A stretch of DNA of 64,000 bases from an uncultured Bacteroidales bacterium. GTDB lineage: Bacteria; Bacteroidota; Bacteroidia; Bacteroidales; CAIXZF01. Positions 26,563-35,608 of this stretch are shown in pieces (position 1 is the first letter of the stretch; each line of letters begins with the position of its first letter). A program made the position numbers and the translations under genes. The stretch covers positions 36,446 to 100,445 of the forward strand of contig CAIXZF010000081.1 of the NCBI GenBank assembly GCA_903923925.1, given 5' to 3'. Under the pieces are notes generated by a model, which did not search any database, was not told the DNA's origin, and saw nothing but the letters and a program-made list of their open reading frames with translations.

Positions 26563-27402
26563 ATGATAGAAGGCAGGTCATTTTTAACTTTTTCAACATC
26601 CTACTTTAGGGAGTTATTTTTTGGCACCTGGCAAAAAGCTGAGAAGGATTCTTTTAGGGGCATAACTCAGGGTAAACTGGTCGACATTCGTATTCTGATT
26701 ATCCTTATATATATACCTGTTGCGCTTAGCATCGTCAAATATTTCAGCAATCCTGATCTATACCTGGTTTACCTGGTAAATAAATTCCCCGGAAAATTTG
26801 AACTTTGGTTTTATTCTGTTTTTTATGGCTCTGTTAATGCTGAATTCCATAAAAAGTTATTCTGGATTGGCTCAATTGTATTATTTTACATGGTAATCCC
26901 TGCTTTCATCGTTAAAATCGGATTTAAGCAAAAACTGAAAGATTTCGGTTTTTCGCTTAAAAATGTTCATAAGGATTATCCTTTGTATATCCTGATGCTG
27001 CTGATAATGCTCCCTATCGTATTTTTTGCCTCGATGACTGCCTCATTCCAGGAACGATATCCGATATTTCAACCCGCCAGGAATCAATTGCTGTCGATAT
27101 TTATCTGGTGGCAAATTGCATATTTTGTGCAATTTGTTGCAGTTGAGTTCTTTTTCAGGGGGTTTATTATTCATGGGATAAAATCGCGTTTCGGCCTGTA
27201 TACAGTTTTTATCTCGATGATACCGTATTGCATGGTTCACTTCGGGAAGCCCTTCGGGGAAACCATGGCTGCCATTGTTGCCGGCATTATTCTGGGAACC
27301 CTGAGTTTAAAAAGCAGGTCGATTACCTTAGGCATCCTCATACATTATTCAGTTGCTATAACTATGGATCTTTTTGCCTTATACAGAGAAGGTATCCTTT
27401 GA
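26563..27402 (+). CDS. CPBP-family intramembrane metalloprotease
   Basis: A 279-residue membrane protein with about seven hydrophobic segments. The C-terminal half carries the CPBP (Abi/CAAX protease-like) signature: FVAVEFFFRGF in place of the usual EExxxRG, then YCMVHFGKPFGE with the metal-binding His and Glu, and a last helix containing GILIHYSVAI. The first of the paired glutamates appears replaced by Val. Members cleave membrane substrates or act in peptide immunity and protein sorting; the substrate here is unknown. The next gene follows 24 bases downstream and may be co-transcribed. Confidence 0.8.
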   Translation: MIEGRSFLTFSTSYFRELFFGTWQKAEKDSFRGITQGKLVDIRILIILIYIPVALSIVKYFSNPDLYLVYLVNKFPGKFELWFYSVFYGSVNAEFHKKLFWIGSIVLFYMVIPAFIVKIGFKQKLKDFGFSLKNVHKDYPLYILMLLIMLPIVFFASMTASFQERYPIFQPARNQLLSIFIWWQIAYFVQFVAVEFFFRGFIIHGIKSRFGLYTVFISMIPYCMVHFGKPFGETMAAIVAGIILGTLSLKSRSITLGILIHYSVAITMDLFALYREGIL

Positions 27403-27426
27403 AATGCTAATTTAAAGTCTGTTTAC

Positions 27427-28134
27427 ATGAACAAATACACAAAACTGGCAATTATAGTATTTCTGACAATACTATGCGGTTCATTGATCTGGTACACTTT
27501 AAAAGAGAACACAAACCCGAAAAGCGCCAATAGTGACTCAAAGTATTATGAATCAGCAAATAATTCTGCCCGCGTTTCTGAATGGACCAAAGCAATCCGT
27601 TTGGATGGCAGTATTGATTCAACGCATTACAATGCATTTATTGAAACCGTCGACACTTCATATGCCGGCTGGAAAAAGGTGTTTTCTAACAAAGGCCGCT
27701 TCAGCATTGAATTCCCGAAGAAAAGAATCGGAATGATGAAAGAGAATGTTGTAAACAACAATAAATATAAAATGGTCTATGTTTGTCAGTTGCAAAGCTT
27801 TTTGCCTGTCAACAGCAATCTGGGGTATTGGGCTGATTATACTTTTTATATGGAGAAAAAAAAGACAGAAGATATTCCGCTCTTGTTCGACGAACACCGC
27901 GAACACCTCCTTCAGTTTTACGATGCCAGGCTGATAACCGAAAGAGCAATAGATTCAGCAGGATATAAAGCCAGGGAACTTATTTTCGTTTCTGATGAAT
28001 ACCGCCTGGTGTATACATTCAGACTATATTTTCATAATTATATTCTGTACAGAGTGGGAGTAACAACAGAAGCATCAAAGTCGGGTAACCGGTTTATAAA
28101 CAGATTCTTCAAATCCTTCGAAATGTGGGATTAA
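27427..28134 (+). CDS. membrane-anchored protein of unknown function
   Basis: A 235-residue protein with one N-terminal hydrophobic segment (LAIIVFLTILCGSLIWYTL), probably an uncleaved anchor or signal peptide, and a mixed alpha/beta soluble domain after it. Features such as GRFSIEFPKKRIG and NRFINRFFKSFEMW resemble small Bacteroidota proteins with an FSIEFP-type strand motif found in exported domains. I cannot name a family. It lies 24 bases behind the CPBP protease, so a common transcript is likely and it could be a partner or substrate; that is guesswork. Confidence 0.65.
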   Translation: MNKYTKLAIIVFLTILCGSLIWYTLKENTNPKSANSDSKYYESANNSARVSEWTKAIRLDGSIDSTHYNAFIETVDTSYAGWKKVFSNKGRFSIEFPKKRIGMMKENVVNNNKYKMVYVCQLQSFLPVNSNLGYWADYTFYMEKKKTEDIPLLFDEHREHLLQFYDARLITERAIDSAGYKARELIFVSDEYRLVYTFRLYFHNYILYRVGVTTEASKSGNRFINRFFKSFEMWD

Positions 28135-28184
28135 TTTAAGACTCCTCATGAAAATAATTTGCGTTTACTCAATTCCACCTTTCG

Positions 28185-28285
28185 GCAGGCCGCCCTTACA
28201 GGGCTCTTATGTAATTTGTTAACATTCTGCACGATGGGCGTTGCTCATCGCTAATTGAAAATGCCCTTTCAGGGCGTAATAGTAA
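28185..28285. repeat. REP-like palindromic element, copy 2
   Basis: Three short palindromes in a row: GCCC-TTACA-GGGC at 28192-28204, CGATGGGC/GCTCATCG at 28232-28250 and GCCCT-TTC-AGGGC at 28263-28275. They lie in the 240-base gap between two converging genes. The outer pair resembles the element at 18701-18780. The layout suits a REP element or transcript-end hairpins. Confidence 0.55.
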
Positions 28286-28374
28286 TTGTTAACCCGGTAA
28301 ATCGGTAAAATGGTAAATTGCAGCATTAAGCTTCTGAAATTAAAAGGCTTCTTTGCAAAGGGCTCAGAAAATTT

Positions 28375-29631
28375 CTATGATTTCTTTGTATTCAGACCTG
28401 GTATGGTATTCAGCATTTTTACTCTTTGGAGTAATGTTGGATGGGAATAATAGAAGAACACATAAGCCGGATGTGGTGTAAGATTGCTCAGGTGATTCGC
28501 TGAAAGGTTTTTCAGGGCAGTTTGTAAAGCCTCAGGATTGTAATTTTCTCCGGCAAACCGATCAGCCTGATATTCATTTTTTCTTGAAACATAATTTGTA
28601 AGCAATCCAAGTGCCATAGAAACAGGGCTGTAAAGGAGTCCGAAAGCAAGCACTCCCATGTGGAAACTTACTACTTTGGCACCCAATGCCATTGAAAGCG
28701 CAGGATGTCCGATAAAAATTCCTAGAATAAAGAGCATGACAGCCGATTCAGCAAATGAAATGAGCATTCCTGTAATTGTATGTTTTTTCTTGTAATGGCC
28801 GATTTCGTGAGCCAGAATAGCAATAAGTTCTTCTTTCGGGTGATCCTTAATCAGAGTATCAAACAAGACTATCCGTTTTCTCGGGCCAAGTCCGCTGAAA
28901 TAAGCATTTGCTTTCTGCGATCTTTTTGAACCGTCCATTACCTGAATCCCCGAAATCGCAAAACCGGTTTTTTGCGCAAAAGCTTCAATTTCGGTTTTCA
29001 GTTCACCATCTCCGAGAGCTTGAAGTTTGTTGAACAAAGGAACAATAAGACTCGTGTAAAACATAGTTATGAATACAGAAAAGACGCTTAATGCCAGCCA
29101 GGCAATAATCCAGAAGTAGCTTCCGGTATTGGCGTAAATCCAAACAATCAGAGAAATCAGTCCGCCTCCGATAAACAAACCAAGCATCCAGGTTTTAAGC
29201 TTATCAAGAATGAAGGTTTTAACAGTCGTTTTATTAAATCCAAAACGTTCCTCTATCACAAAAGTCTTGTAAAGAGAAAAAGGCGTTGAAAATACATCCG
29301 CAATAAAACCGAATATCCCGAAAAACAACAAAGCCATTATTACAGCATTTTCAGATATTCCCCGAACCAGATTATCTAAATAACCGAAAACCCCGAAAAC
29401 CAGCAGGCAAATAGTTAGCAGAAATGAAATTGATGAAGTAATCAATGAGAATTGCTGGTTTACTTTCTCGTATTCCTGCGATTTTACATATCTATCCTGC
29501 TCATAAATTCCTGAAAGTTCCTGCGGAATACTATGTGTCCGGGCTCTTGAATTCAGGAAATCGAGGTAACGCTCCAATAAATAATCAAGAGTTAAAATTA
29601 TTATAATGATAGTAAAAACTGTATTTGCCAT
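28375..29631 (-). CDS. M48-family membrane zinc protease (Ste24/CAAX protease 1-like)
   Basis: A 418-residue integral membrane protease. The zinc site is HEIGHYKKKH (HExxH), with the third ligand Glu in NEYQADRFA. Hydrophobic segments lie on both sides, as in Ste24. The region FSLYKTFVIEERFGFNKTT matches the N-terminal peptidase M48 extension of that subfamily. Members cleave misfolded or membrane-linked peptides from the inner membrane. Its start lies 6 bases after the stop of the FPxxW-repeat gene, so it is almost certainly on that transcript. Confidence 0.92.
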   Translation of the reverse strand: MANTVFTIIIIILTLDYLLERYLDFLNSRARTHSIPQELSGIYEQDRYVKSQEYEKVNQQFSLITSSISFLLTICLLVFGVFGYLDNLVRGISENAVIMALLFFGIFGFIADVFSTPFSLYKTFVIEERFGFNKTTVKTFILDKLKTWMLGLFIGGGLISLIVWIYANTGSYFWIIAWLALSVFSVFITMFYTSLIVPLFNKLQALGDGELKTEIEAFAQKTGFAISGIQVMDGSKRSQKANAYFSGLGPRKRIVLFDTLIKDHPKEELIAILAHEIGHYKKKHTITGMLISFAESAVMLFILGIFIGHPALSMALGAKVVSFHMGVLAFGLLYSPVSMALGLLTNYVSRKNEYQADRFAGENYNPEALQTALKNLSANHLSNLTPHPAYVFFYYSHPTLLQRVKMLNTIPGLNTKKS

Positions 29632-29637
29632 TTGTTT

Positions 29638-32600
29638 TTATGAATGTCTTTTCAGGTATTTGTCTTTTCCCTGTTGTTTAAGTTGCTTATAATTCGACCT
29701 GAGGCGCATGAACCAGAAGATCCGTTCCTCCTGATAATAATCATTAATCTCAGGGATTTTCTGACTAAAGCGGGTATAGAAATAAAAGAACAAAGATAGC
29801 GATCTGTCCCCGGAATTCTTTTTTACACTGTGGTATATCGGGAAAAGGCTTTTTTCCACTTCCCCATTTTTTTTCACATCAGCAAAAACCAGATAGAGTA
29901 AGCGAAACTCATGGTCGCCATTATTGTAGCGGTCAGAAAAAATAGTTTTCCAGAGAAAATTTGTTGATTTGCAAACGTTTAGCTCGTTTTTAAAGACAAG
30001 AAGCTGCCATAGCAAATAGCGGTTACGTTCAGTTTTGGAGGAATACTGATACCAGAACGGTTGAATTGAGAAGTATTTAAAAGCCGCCGATTTTTTATAC
30101 CACACAAATGGAGCAATTCTGAATGAAACCGCTGACAAATCTTTTGTCCGGTCGATAAGAGGCCATAGCATGCTGAAGGATGACTTTTGTGGCCCCTTCG
30201 ATCCGCGAAGCAAAACAAGTAAAAAACTGTAATGCAATTCATTCAACCTTTTATTAAAGCTGAAGATTGGAAAAATGCCGGTATTTCTTCCTGTTTGATT
30301 TTTGAAGTTATAATAAAACGGGGTGATCATCAAGTAATTGGATGAAATCGAAAGGCTGTGACCAGAAGAAAACAAGGGAGCAAACGTAAAAGAACTGTAA
30401 TTGGAATTTTTGATCCTCCAGATAAGAGGAAAAAAAGTCCAGAGCTCTTTATCCCGTCCTGACTTACTCCAGAAAACCGGGAATATGTAGGTTGATTTCG
30501 AAAAATCTGCTTTATCATTTCGAATCAGCCGGTAATACAATGGGAATAGCACCGAATAGCGAGAACGATTGCTTTGCTTCGACCACCATAAAGGGAAAAT
30601 AACATTTGACCGAATCGTATCATTATGCGCTATTTTTCTTGAATTCCACCAAATTGGCAGTATCTGTCTTGAAATTTTATCCGGTTTCACAAAATGATGA
30701 TAAAATGGAGTAATCATCAAGTGTGAGTAATTACGATCTGTTGAACTTCCGAAGGAATAAAACGGTAATATTGAGAATGACCGGTAAGTTGGTGTTCTGA
30801 AATTCCAAACAATCGGAAAATAAACATTCCATGAAGATTTTTTTGACTTCTCACCCCAATAGATTGGGAAAACAGTTGTTGAACGAACCGTATCCTTTCC
30901 CCAGAATTTAAGCTGATGCCAGTAAACCGGAAAGAATATTGACAGACTGCCGGAGGCATTGTGTTCAGACCAGTATGCAGGAGCAATAAACAACTGTTTG
31001 TCAGGTTTTTTAAAGTATGATTTGGTGGAAAAAAAAGGAACTATTGTCAACGAACGGAATTCGGAATTCCGGTTGTACCACATCAAAGGAATCAATGTAT
31101 AATTCACATTATTCCGGCTGCGTTGCGACCACCAAAATGGGAATATTACTGAAGAATTCAAGGTGTCGTTACCAGAAATTGTTTTTGAATGGCTCCAAAT
31201 CGGAATAAGAACGTTAATTGTGTTTTCAGGCGATTTTACGCGGTAAAACAGCGGCGTAACAACAAGATGCGATTTCTTAAAATCAGGCGACCATCCCGCT
31301 GAGAACAAGGGTAAAACAGAGATTGAATGGTATTCAGGGGTTTTGTTGTTAAAGTAAATAGGGAAAATGATTTTTCTACTTAATGTATTTGACCGTTTAC
31401 TCCAGAAGACAGGAAAAATATTGCTTGTTACAATTGTATCGTTTGCACTGAAAATTTTGGTGTACCACCACAAAGGGAATAAAGTATTTACGATCTTTTG
31501 AGGAGAAGTGGAATGGTAAAAAAATGGAGTAAGCATAAAATGCGAACGTAAGGAATCAGGAGATTTACCCGAGGAGAAAAAAGGCATTATGGTAAGCGAT
31601 TTGTAATTTGAATTTCTTAAGCTCCACACAAAAGGAAATAAAACTTTGTTATTGAAATCGTAACCGCAAGATGACCACCAAACCGGAAAAAGCAATTTCG
31701 AGCTTTTGAATTTATCGGATCGCGACCACCAGAAAGGAAGTATCAATTTAGAATAAATTATATCATCACTGCTAATTGTTGAACTCAGCCATATCAGCGG
31801 AAACAAAACATCCCTGTAGCCACGCGAATTCCTGAACTGCCAGAAAAAAGGTGTAACAACAAGGTGGTGGTAATAAAAATTCTTTGCTTTCCCAATTGAA
31901 AAAAACGGAAAAACAGTAACAGAACTATATTTTGGGTTATCAATCTGCCAGGCAAAAGGAAAAAAGACTCTGTAGTTATATAATTTTTCACTGTGCGACC
32001 ACCATAAAGGGAATAATACATTCGAAAGCAGTGTGTCATTTTTTAAAAATATTTTCCGGTTCCACCACAAAGGGAACAGTGTATTTGAAACAGCAGATTT
32101 ACTGCCTAAATGCCAGAACAAAGGTGTAATACAAAGATGATTGTTGGATTTATCGGCGGCTTGACCTTTAGACCAAAGAGGAAACAAGGTAAACGACGTA
32201 TATTCAGGACCTTTAAAACTCCAGAGAAATGGCACCAGAATTTTGTTAGTATTGAAACGATCCTTGTAATCCCACCACAAAGGGAAGAAAGTCTTCGTAA
32301 TAATTGTATCTGAGTTTGTATAAGATCGTTTATACCACCAAACTGGAAAAACTGTTGTCGTATTCAGGTTCTTCTGTTTCAATTTCCAGAAGAAGGGTGT
32401 AATCACCAAATGGCTGTTGTGGGTAGTAAAATCAGAACCATATGATACTAGTGGCAGCAACGTAAAAGAATGGGATTTGGCAGTTTTAGCATCCCAGAAA
32501 AATGGAATCAATACGGTACTCTTTCTGCTTTCAGATTTAAACTTCCAGAAAAATGGAGTTAATCCTAAATAAGAACGATTGTTGAAATTTGATTTACCAG

Positions 32601-33450
32601 AAAAATATAAAGGAAAGATAGTCAGGTGTTTATCCTGCTTGTTATTGAATTTCCAAAACACAGGAAATAATACTGAATAATTATCTAAATCTCCTTTTTT
32701 CGACCAGTAAGCGGGAAAAATCGTTGTTGACCGTATTGTATCCGTTTTGGTGAACCTTTTGCTATTCCAAACTATTGGGAAAAGAGTATTTGTTGTTTTG
32801 AAGGAATTCTGAGTATGCCAAAATAGCGGACTTACTGCAAAATATTTTTTTTCATAAGTATTTCCCCGGGTGAACAGAGGAAATAAGGTATAGGATGATT
32901 CAGCTTTATTGTGAAAATACCAGGAGAATGGAAAAACAACGAAATAGGATTTGTCGAGTATTCTATTGTTTTTCTGCCAGATAAAGAAGAAAAAGTTATT
33001 CTGTACATTCAGTCCATCCGGTGATTTCGACAATTCAAAAAGGTTCACGTTGGGTACAAATTCAAGAAAGCTGAATGTTCTCATTGTAGAATCTCTCCAG
33101 GAATGGATGAGGGAAGGATAATACGTTGAAATCAACCTGAAATCAGAGTGGTTTTTTTTTGAGTTTTTCCAATATAAAGGGAAAAGGTGGTTATGTGAAC
33201 TTGAGTCCGAAAATTTTCTGGAGGATTCAAATAATGGGAACAAAACCTGTACCTGGCTAATGTCCTGTGTTTTAATCTTTCTAAATACCGGCCACAGGTA
33301 GATGTTTTTTCCGCGGGTTATTCCAAGATCCATCGACATCGAAGGATGAACAGAATCTTTCTGTGCATAAATTTCATACGTGCTAATAGTAAAAAGCAGT
33401 AAAACTAATGCAACAAATTTGCCGTACAAAAAGGAAAATCTCACTTTCAT
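29638..33450 (-). CDS. giant exported protein of FPxxW repeats, function unknown
   Basis: A 1270-residue protein from the ATG at 33450; the frame is open to 33606 but MKVRFSFLYGKFVALVLLL is a clean signal peptide, ending near IYAQK. From about residue 30 to 1150 the chain repeats a motif [LIVF][FLIT]P[LFVI]x[WYFS] every 18-19 residues, more than 50 times. Higher order is clear: HLxxTPFFW, then LFPLWW, then NDTxxSxxxFPLWW, then a third FPxxW, then YxSxTxxPFFSxG, with a period of 91 residues for most units and one of about 110. Hydrophobic and aromatic residues alternate as in beta-strands. I know no named family. An outer-membrane barrel or beta-solenoid is inference. An M48 protease follows directly. 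Confidence 0.85.
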   Translation of the reverse strand: MKVRFSFLYGKFVALVLLLFTISTYEIYAQKDSVHPSMSMDLGITRGKNIYLWPVFRKIKTQDISQVQVLFPLFESSRKFSDSSSHNHLFPLYWKNSKKNHSDFRLISTYYPSLIHSWRDSTMRTFSFLEFVPNVNLFELSKSPDGLNVQNNFFFFIWQKNNRILDKSYFVVFPFSWYFHNKAESSYTLFPLFTRGNTYEKKYFAVSPLFWHTQNSFKTTNTLFPIVWNSKRFTKTDTIRSTTIFPAYWSKKGDLDNYSVLFPVFWKFNNKQDKHLTIFPLYFSGKSNFNNRSYLGLTPFFWKFKSESRKSTVLIPFFWDAKTAKSHSFTLLPLVSYGSDFTTHNSHLVITPFFWKLKQKNLNTTTVFPVWWYKRSYTNSDTIITKTFFPLWWDYKDRFNTNKILVPFLWSFKGPEYTSFTLFPLWSKGQAADKSNNHLCITPLFWHLGSKSAVSNTLFPLWWNRKIFLKNDTLLSNVLFPLWWSHSEKLYNYRVFFPFAWQIDNPKYSSVTVFPFFSIGKAKNFYYHHLVVTPFFWQFRNSRGYRDVLFPLIWLSSTISSDDIIYSKLILPFWWSRSDKFKSSKLLFPVWWSSCGYDFNNKVLFPFVWSLRNSNYKSLTIMPFFSSGKSPDSLRSHFMLTPFFYHSTSPQKIVNTLFPLWWYTKIFSANDTIVTSNIFPVFWSKRSNTLSRKIIFPIYFNNKTPEYHSISVLPLFSAGWSPDFKKSHLVVTPLFYRVKSPENTINVLIPIWSHSKTISGNDTLNSSVIFPFWWSQRSRNNVNYTLIPLMWYNRNSEFRSLTIVPFFSTKSYFKKPDKQLFIAPAYWSEHNASGSLSIFFPVYWHQLKFWGKDTVRSTTVFPIYWGEKSKKSSWNVYFPIVWNFRTPTYRSFSILPFYSFGSSTDRNYSHLMITPFYHHFVKPDKISRQILPIWWNSRKIAHNDTIRSNVIFPLWWSKQSNRSRYSVLFPLYYRLIRNDKADFSKSTYIFPVFWSKSGRDKELWTFFPLIWRIKNSNYSSFTFAPLFSSGHSLSISSNYLMITPFYYNFKNQTGRNTGIFPIFSFNKRLNELHYSFLLVLLRGSKGPQKSSFSMLWPLIDRTKDLSAVSFRIAPFVWYKKSAAFKYFSIQPFWYQYSSKTERNRYLLWQLLVFKNELNVCKSTNFLWKTIFSDRYNNGDHEFRLLYLVFADVKKNGEVEKSLFPIYHSVKKNSGDRSLSLFFYFYTRFSQKIPEINDYYQEERIFWFMRLRSNYKQLKQQGKDKYLKRHS

Positions 33451-33599
33451 ATATGTCATTAAACGGCATAAATTTACCAAAATACACATCAAACAGCAAG
33501 TTTTTACCTTAAATTTTACTTTCCCGTCAATTTGGCAGAATAAAAGAGGTGGCACGGCGGTTGTGTAGAGCAATGCCAAACCAAAATACCATTTATAAT

Positions 33600-35504
33600 A
33601 TGACAAAGGGAACTATCAATGTAAAGACGGAGAACATCTTCCCGATCATAAAGAAATTTCTTTACTCAGATCACGAGATTTTTTTACGGGAATTAATTTC
33701 TAATGCAGTAGACGCCACTACCAAACTCAAGGGTTTGACTTCTATGGGTGAGATTAAAGAAGAATTAGGCGACCTGACAATTGAAATTATCTTGGATGCC
33801 AAGAAAAAGACTCTTACTGTAAGAGACAAGGGCATCGGAATGACTGAAGATGAGGTTGAAAAATATATTAATCAAATCGCTTTTTCGAGTGCCGAAGAAT
33901 TTGTTAAGAAATTCGAAGGAAGCAGCGAAGCAGATTCAAGTTCGCTGATAGGCCATTTCGGGCTTGGGTTTTATTCCAGCTTTATGGTTTCGGAAAAGGT
34001 TGAAATTCAAAGCAGATCCTACAAAACTGAACCAGGTTCAAAGGCTGTAAAATGGAGTTGTACCGGAAGTCCGGAATACGTTATAGAAGAATCTAAGAAA
34101 AAAGAAAGAGGCACAGACGTAATCCTTCATATTGCAGACGATTCAAAAGAATTCCTTGAAGAGCATAAAGTACTGGAGTTACTTAATAAATATTGTAAAT
34201 TTCTACCTGTTCCTATTGAATTCGGCACAGAGAAAAAATGGGAAACCGTTGAAGGAGAAGTGGATAAAGAAGGTAAGCCAGTTGAAAAAGAAAAGACGGT
34301 TCCACGTATCGTAAACAATACCAATCCTTTATGGAAACAGAAACCTGTTGACCTGAAAGATGAGGATTACATGAATTTCTACAGGGAGATTTACCCGATG
34401 ACCTTTGATGATCCCCTTTTTCATATCCATCTGAATGTTGATTATCCTTTTAACCTGACAGGAATCTTATATTTTCCAAAGATTAAAAAGAATATTGAGG
34501 TACAGAAAAACAAAATTCAGCTGTATTGCAACCAGGTTTTTGTAACCGATTCGGTAGAAGGCATTGTTCCGGATTTCCTGACATTACTTCATGGAGTTAT
34601 CGACTCACCGGATATCCCGTTGAACGTATCGAGAAGTTTCCTTCAGAGTGATTCGAATGTGAAGAAAATCAGTGGCCACATTTCAAAGAAAGTAGCCGAC
34701 AAGCTTGAAGATATTTTCAAGAACAGCCGTGAGGACTTCGAAAAGAAATGGGATGATATCAAAGTTTTCATTGAATATGGGATGATCTCTGAAACCAAAT
34801 TCTATGAGCGTGCTGAGAAGTTCTGTTTATTTAAAAATACAGCAGGTAAGTATTTTACTTTTGATGAATATACAGCACATGTTAAAGATATCCAGACTGA
34901 CAAAGAAAAGCAGCTTGTAATTTTATATACCAGTAACACAGAGGAGCAGCACGGGTTTATAAACAGTGCTACCGAAAGAGGTTATGATGTTCTGCTGATG
35001 GATGGAGTTATCGACAATCATTTTATTAACACACTGGAGCAGAAATTCGAAAAGACCCAATTCAAGAGAGTTGATGCTGATGTTGTTGACAAACTGATTG
35101 TTAAAGAAGATCAACTCCCATCTAAACTGAGCACTGAACAGCAGGATCAGGTGAAACCTATCCTTGAAAAAGTTGCAAACACAGCAACCTACACTATTGT
35201 TTTTGAAAGTTTGAGTGAAACCGACCAACCAATGATTATTACTCAGCCTGAATTTATGCGAAGGATGAAGGATATGTCGGCAATGGGTGGTGGATATTCT
35301 TACATGGGTAACATGCCAGATCATTACAATCTGGTTGTAAACAGCAATCATCCATTGATTTCCAGGATGCTGGAAGCAGAAACAGAGGACGAAAAGGGGA
35401 AACTTGCCCGTCAGCTGTTCGACCTGGCCTTGCTCATGCAAAATCTTTTAAAGGGTGAAGATTTAACCCGTTTTGTACAAAGAAGTATAGAAATAATTAA
35501 GTAA
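33600..35504 (+). CDS. htpG: molecular chaperone HtpG (Hsp90)
   Basis: Bacterial Hsp90, an ATP-driven cytosolic chaperone. From the ATG at 33600 it has 634 residues, the normal length; a GTG in frame at 33549 would add an unrelated tail. The N-terminal ATPase has LRELISNAVDA, VRDKGIGMTEDE and IGHFGLGFYSSFMV. The middle domain has LYCNQVFVTDS and LPLNVSRSFLQ-type sequence (here IPLNVSRSFLQ). The C-terminal dimer domain ends in QNLLKGEDLTRFVQRS. It is divergent from the FPxxW-repeat gene, with 149 bases between the two starts. A perfect hairpin follows the gene. Confidence 0.97.
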   Translation: MTKGTINVKTENIFPIIKKFLYSDHEIFLRELISNAVDATTKLKGLTSMGEIKEELGDLTIEIILDAKKKTLTVRDKGIGMTEDEVEKYINQIAFSSAEEFVKKFEGSSEADSSSLIGHFGLGFYSSFMVSEKVEIQSRSYKTEPGSKAVKWSCTGSPEYVIEESKKKERGTDVILHIADDSKEFLEEHKVLELLNKYCKFLPVPIEFGTEKKWETVEGEVDKEGKPVEKEKTVPRIVNNTNPLWKQKPVDLKDEDYMNFYREIYPMTFDDPLFHIHLNVDYPFNLTGILYFPKIKKNIEVQKNKIQLYCNQVFVTDSVEGIVPDFLTLLHGVIDSPDIPLNVSRSFLQSDSNVKKISGHISKKVADKLEDIFKNSREDFEKKWDDIKVFIEYGMISETKFYERAEKFCLFKNTAGKYFTFDEYTAHVKDIQTDKEKQLVILYTSNTEEQHGFINSATERGYDVLLMDGVIDNHFINTLEQKFEKTQFKRVDADVVDKLIVKEDQLPSKLSTEQQDQVKPILEKVANTATYTIVFESLSETDQPMIITQPEFMRRMKDMSAMGGGYSYMGNMPDHYNLVVNSNHPLISRMLEAETEDEKGKLARQLFDLALLMQNLLKGEDLTRFVQRSIEIIK

Positions 35505-35513
35505 TTCCAAATA

Positions 35514-35550
35514 AGTACTTTTCATAAGCACTATGTTTATGAAAAGTACT
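35514..35550 (+). terminator. 14-bp perfect hairpin behind htpG
   Basis: AGTACTTTTCATAA (35514-35527) is exactly complementary to TTATGAAAAGTACT (35537-35550), with a 9-base loop, 10 bases after the htpG stop. It is AT-rich and lacks a long T tract, so it may be a weak terminator or an mRNA-stabilising hairpin rather than a classic one; an operator for lemA cannot be excluded. Confidence 0.5.
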
Positions 35551-35608
35551 ATATTTACAATCACATATCAGATAAATCTTGTAGTTTCAGGACTTAAAAA
35601 ACAAAAAA

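Noticed and set aside
30580..32340. Recurring plus-strand words such as CCACCACAAAGGGAA, like a spaced repeat array
   Set aside because: They are the complement of codons for FPLWW in the repeat protein on the minus strand; spacing follows the protein repeat, and there are no constant-length unique spacers, so this is not CRISPR.
33549..33599. Upstream GTG start for htpG
   Set aside because: It adds a non-homologous tail; HtpG starts at MTKGTINVKTENI.
34923..35441. 172-codon open frame on the minus strand
   Set aside because: Antisense to htpG; the composition is that of a shadow frame.
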